Origin: Lachnospiraceae bacterium UBA5895
Lineage (GTDB): Bacteria; Bacillota; Clostridia; Lachnospirales; Lachnospiraceae
Assembly: GCA_002431915.1 (NCBI GenBank)
Contig: DJEP01000088.1
Span: 1 to 16,934 of the forward strand
DNA length: 16,934 nucleotides
Direction: 5' to 3'
The position numbers and the translations under genes are program-made. A model generated the notes under the pieces. It did not search any database, was not told where the DNA came from, and saw only the letters and a program-made list of their open reading frames with translations. Below are positions 14,110-16,934 of this stretch, one piece after another (positions within the stretch are counted from its first letter, which is position 1; each line of letters begins with the position of its first letter).

Positions 14110-14794
14110 AATCGTATGCCTCCTTCAAAATATGTTTCAACTGTTCCCGTCCGCGCCGCAGATCCGAGCGGACACTGCTCTCTTTTCGATCCAGGATCCG
14201 GGCAATCTCCGCGGTGGAGCAGCCCTCGTAGTAAAACAGATGGATGGCTGCCCGGTAATTCGCAGGAAGCTGCTTCACTGCCTCCCAGACGAAGGACAGA
14301 TCCTGTCTCTCCTTCGCCACCAGTGTCTCTTCCAGTTCATCGGTTTGTCTGATACGGTTGTAATCGATCCGGTTCTTGCTTAAATTTGCCGCCACCTTTA
14401 ACAGCCATGCCTTTTCGTGGACCGGTCCTGCAAACGTCGGAGCAGTTTGCAGATATTTAATCAGTGTCTCCTGCAAAATATCTTCCGCATCACTCTGGTT
14501 ATGCAGATAGGAGTATGCCAGCCGCAAGATCATGTTCCCGTACTGATCCAGCAGCCTTGAGGCAATTTCGTTCGTATCCTCTTTTGTCCCCGGAAAATCG
14601 ATCACCTCTGCCTCATAGTTTTGTTTTTCGGCTGCCTGTTCCTTCACATATTGCAAAGCATTCTGAAAGAACTGTATTCCCGCGGAAACCGCTGCCCGAA
14701 ATCTATCATACAGCAAACGGCTGAAACCATTTATTCTATAACATTCTTCGGTGGGGAAAAAATATTCCCCTGCCGTCAGACGTAAGGCTACCAT
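14102..14794 (-). CDS. RNA polymerase sigma factor, ECF-like, with N-terminal extension
   Basis: A 230-residue sigma-70 family protein. Region 2 spans about 79-150 (LLDQYGNMILRLAYSYLHNQ, SDAEDILQET, KAWLLKVAANLSKNR). Region 4 spans about 167-225, with the helix-turn-helix YYEGCSTAEIARILDRKESS. Regions 1.2 and 3 are absent, so it is of ECF type. About 78 residues precede region 2 (start MVALRLTAGEYFFPTEECYR), far more than the usual handful. The longest frame starts at ATG 14800, but AGGAGG (14801-14806) touches it; the ATG at 14794 has a proper 6-base spacing and was chosen. The gene lies 27 bases after the lipoprotein gene and overlaps the anti-sigma gene. Confidence 0.85.
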   Translation of the reverse strand: MVALRLTAGEYFFPTEECYRINGFSRLLYDRFRAAVSAGIQFFQNALQYVKEQAAEKQNYEAEVIDFPGTKEDTNEIASRLLDQYGNMILRLAYSYLHNQSDAEDILQETLIKYLQTAPTFAGPVHEKAWLLKVAANLSKNRIDYNRIRQTDELEETLVAKERQDLSFVWEAVKQLPANYRAAIHLFYYEGCSTAEIARILDRKESSVRSDLRRGREQLKHILKEAYDFE

Positions 14795-14821
14795 GTCCAT
14801 CCTCCTGAAATATTGTTCCTC

Positions 14822-15481
14822 TTACTGCACCTGTGCAATCAATGCAGTAATCATATCTTCTGCCATGCCGGTATTACTCTCCGGATCGGCAACACCATCG
14901 TTGTGCTGTGCATAGGCATAGACACCGATAGAATAACTATAGCCGCCTTCGGTCCATACTGCAACCATTACTTTACCGTTGTTGCCGCGTAAAGTGACTT
15001 CTCTGTCTCCGACGGTCACGGTCTTTTCCTCGGAATATGCATTGTAGTCACCGCTGCACTCCTCTTCTCCCGGTGCTTTGCGGATGCAGACCTGGTCATC
15101 TCCGTGAATATACAATACCTGGATCATCTCATTCTCTATTGCTGTGATAGCTCTCTCTTCATAACCGTCCACAGTGTCGGGAACGATGATATCGAAGCCT
15201 GCCAGTGCTGCCGCATCCGCCAGTGTATCACAATCTGTAAAGGGATTGGGGATCTGGGTATTATCACCGATCACGATATCTTCTGTAGTTGTCGCAGCCG
15301 CACCGTCCGTAGGAATCTTATCATCGTTTTCGACTACGGTCTGTCCGGCAGTATCCACTCCGATGGTCTGATCCTGCTTCTCTCCGCAAGCTGCCATGCT
15401 GAGCATCGTTGCTGCACACAGGATCATCAGGGTTACTTTCTTGGTTACATTAATTACATTAGTTACATTATTCTTTCTCAT
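14822..15481 (-). CDS. Lipoprotein with a domain shared with the anti-sigma protein
   Basis: A 219-residue exported protein. The basic start, hydrophobic stretch (16-31) and lipobox SMAAC predict lipidation at C32. A linker rich in acidic residues and threonine (33-80) leads to a domain of about 135 residues. This domain aligns with the outer part of the anti-sigma protein two genes downstream: GEEECSGDY (138), VTLRGN (162) and GGYSYSI (179) keep the same spacings. Ligand and activity are unknown; the family may be related to DUF4367, which I could not confirm. AGAGG lies about 8 bases before the ATG. It is the first gene of the sigma/anti-sigma unit, so it likely modulates or reports the same envelope signal. 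Confidence 0.7.
   Translation of the reverse strand: MRKNNVTNVINVTKKVTLMILCAATMLSMAACGEKQDQTIGVDTAGQTVVENDDKIPTDGAAATTTEDIVIGDNTQIPNPFTDCDTLADAAALAGFDIIVPDTVDGYEERAITAIENEMIQVLYIHGDDQVCIRKAPGEEECSGDYNAYSEEKTVTVGDREVTLRGNNGKVMVAVWTEGGYSYSIGVYAYAQHNDGVADPESNTGMAEDMITALIAQVQ
15443..15469 (-). repeat. Three 9-bp direct repeats in the lipoprotein signal peptide
   Basis: On the minus strand the 9-mer AATGTAAYY occurs three times head to tail (AATGTAACT, AATGTAATT, AATGTAACC), encoding NVT-NVI-NVT in the n-region of the signal peptide. The unit is three codons, so slippage would keep the frame. Confidence 0.7.
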
Positions 15482-15635
15482 TTTGTTTTCCTCTCTTCTT
15501 TTGATATTTCCATATATTTTCTTCCGCGGCTTCCTTCGGCGGTTCCCGGGATCTTACGCCGTTTTCTTTGCCGTTCTACATTAGATACAGATGTGAGGAA
15601 CAAAATGTTGCAGGGTTTTAAAAAAATTTTTATGA

Positions 15636-15681
15636 ACTATTCTGAATAGTCGCAAACGGGACTGTCCTTGCGAACAGTCCC
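15636..15681 (-). terminator. Probable terminator region of enolase
   Basis: GGGACTGT (15658-15665) and ACAGTCCC (15674-15681) form an 8-bp stem 44 bases after the eno stop. The tail GTTTGCG is poor in U. A second small hairpin, ACTATT/AATAGT (15636-15650), follows, with an AT-rich run AAAAATTTTTTT after it. Either alone is weak; together they likely end the transcript. The rest of 15482-15725 holds the untranslated region before the lipoprotein gene; no clear sigma-A promoter was found there. Confidence 0.5.
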
Positions 15682-15725
15682 TGAAGAGAAAAAGAGAAAC
15701 CAAAATAGTTTTGGATAAAAGCAAA

Positions 15726-16934
15726 TTAATTCTGAACGTTGAATGCACCCATGCCGGGATATACGGCTGCAGCACCCAGTTCTTCCTCGATACGGAGCAG
15801 CTGGTTGTATTTCGCCACACGTTCGGTTCTGCTGGGAGCACCTGTCTTGATCTGACAGGTGTTCAGTGCTACTGCCAGGTCTGCAATGGTGGTATCCTCG
15901 GTCTCACCGGAACGATGAGAGGAGATTGCGGTGTAACCAGCCTTGTGTGCCATCTTAATGGCTTCCAGCGTCTCGGATACGGATCCGATCTGGTTCAGTT
16001 TGATGAGGATAGAGTTACCACAGCCCAGGGAGATTCCCTTTGCCAGTCTCTCGGTGTTGGTTACGAAGAGGTCATCGCCGACCAGCTGTACCTTATCACC
16101 CAGTTCTGCGGTCAGCTTCTTCCAGCCTTCCCAGTCTTCTTCATCCAGTGCATCTTCTATAGAAATGATGGGGTATTTCTCCACCAGTTTCTTCCAGTGT
16201 GCAATCAGTTCTTCGGATGTAAATACAGTGCCTGCCTTGGGCAGCTTGTATTCGCCCACCTTGCCGGTCTTCCATTCGCTGGAAGCGGCATCCATAGCGA
16301 TCTTGAAGTCCTTGCCGGGCTCGTAGCCTGCTTTCTTCACAGCCTCTAAGATCGTCTCAATAGCTTCTTCGTCAGATTTTAATGCCGGTGCGAAGCCACC
16401 CTCGTCACCTACGGAAGTAGCCAGTCCTCTGTCCTTTAAGATAGAAGCCAGTGCGTGGAATACTTCGGAGCACCATCTTAAGCATTCCTTGAAGGAAGGA
16501 GCGCCTACGGGCATGATCATGAACTCCTGTACATCCAGTCCGGAGGACAGTGCATGACATCCACCGTTGATAATGTTCATCATAGGAACCGGAAGTCTGT
16601 TACCGGAGATGCCACCCAGGAAACGATACAGAGGAATATCCAGGGAAATTGCTGCTGCTCTCGCGCTGGCAATGGACACTGCCAGGATCGCATTGGCACC
16701 CAGCTTGGACTTATCCTTGGTTCCGTCTGCGTCGATCATTGCCTTATCAATCGCATAAATATCGGAAGCATCCATTCCCTGCAGAGTCTCATTGATCACA
16801 GTGTTGATATTTTCTACAGCCTTCTGTACACCCTTGCCCAGATATCTGCTCTTGTCTCCGTCTCTCAGTTCCAGTGCTTCGAACTCACCGGTGGATGCTC
16901 CGCTGGGAGCCATGCCGCGTCCGATGGTACCATC
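15726..16934 (-). CDS. eno: Enolase (phosphopyruvate hydratase), 5' end outside the window
   Basis: 402 residues of enolase are visible, converting 2-phosphoglycerate to phosphoenolpyruvate in glycolysis. About 30 N-terminal residues are missing because the frame runs off the right edge: the visible part opens with DGTIGRG before MAPSGASTGEFEALELRDGD. Catalytic and metal-binding blocks are present: SKLGANAILAVSIA, NGGCHA, VGDEGGFAP, SIEDALDEEDWEGW (metal aspartate), VGDDLFVTN, LIKLNQIGSVSETL (catalytic lysine) and SSHRSGETEDTTIADLAVA. The C-terminal SRTERVAKYNQLLRIEEELG is standard. The apparent internal ATG at 16913 is not the true start. It is a housekeeping gene with no evident functional link to the sigma unit that follows. 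Confidence 0.97.
   Translation of the reverse strand, partial: DGTIGRGMAPSGASTGEFEALELRDGDKSRYLGKGVQKAVENINTVINETLQGMDASDIYAIDKAMIDADGTKDKSKLGANAILAVSIASARAAAISLDIPLYRFLGGISGNRLPVPMMNIINGGCHALSSGLDVQEFMIMPVGAPSFKECLRWCSEVFHALASILKDRGLATSVGDEGGFAPALKSDEEAIETILEAVKKAGYEPGKDFKIAMDAASSEWKTGKVGEYKLPKAGTVFTSEELIAHWKKLVEKYPIISIEDALDEEDWEGWKKLTAELGDKVQLVGDDLFVTNTERLAKGISLGCGNSILIKLNQIGSVSETLEAIKMAHKAGYTAISSHRSGETEDTTIADLAVALNTCQIKTGAPSRTERVAKYNQLLRIEEELGAAAVYPGMGAFNVQN

Noticed and set aside
15553..15578. ECF-type autoregulatory promoter (TAGAAC ... CGTAAG) before the lipoprotein gene
   Set aside because: The spacer is 14 bp, shorter than the usual 16-17, and the -35 lacks the normal GGAAC core. Suggestive but not good enough to list.
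15651..15681. Pseudoknot after eno, with loop CGCAA pairing to downstream TTGCG
   Set aside because: Only two bases would have to span the 8-bp stem, which is sterically unlikely; the match is probably chance.

Overview
The window looks like a chromosomal segment from a low-to-moderate GC, Gram-positive anaerobe of the Clostridia, most likely a gut Lachnospiraceae. This is inference. It rests on AGGAGG-type ribosome binding sites before nearly every gene, sigma-A-like promoters, intrinsic terminators, a spermidine operon of the carboxyspermidine type, and small families (DUF4317, DUF2798) typical of that group. All 13 genes I can support lie on the minus strand, so transcription runs from the right edge to the left edge. 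No tRNA, rRNA, CRISPR array, insertion sequence or phage gene was seen.

In transcription order: (1) a 5'-truncated enolase gene (15726-16934). (2) A three-gene signalling unit (13438-15481): a lipoprotein, an ECF-like sigma factor with an unusual N-terminal extension, and a one-TM anti-sigma-like protein. The lipoprotein and the anti-sigma protein share a paralogous outer domain. (3) A DUF2798 membrane protein (12768-13244) with its own promoter and a pair of CACATGTG palindromes in its leader. (4) A 520-bp gene-free stretch (12248-12767) holding a promoter, a possible leader peptide and a strong terminator. (5) The polyamine operon speA-speE-speB-carboxyspermidine dehydrogenase-nspC (6497-12247), which runs from arginine through agmatine and putrescine to spermidine. 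(6) A catabolic acetolactate synthase alsS (4705-6372) with a promoter and a terminator-like hairpin in front of it. (7) An array of five inverted repeats with an exact 52-bp period (4427-4672). (8) A histidine phosphatase and a short DUF4317 protein (3074-4334). (9) A MATE exporter (1591-2922) with a near-perfect promoter and a structured, terminator-bearing leader. (10) Two tandem NAD(P)-binding oxidoreductase paralogues (81-1480), followed by a terminator and a promoter for the next gene outside the window.

The points most worth a second look are the 52-bp hairpin array behind alsS, the sigma/anti-sigma/lipoprotein unit with a duplicated sensor domain, and three places (MATE, alsS, speA) where an intrinsic terminator lies between a promoter and the ribosome binding site, suggesting transcription attenuation. 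The spermidine operon also carries a complete spermidine synthase beside the decarboxylated-SAM-independent route, with no speD in view.
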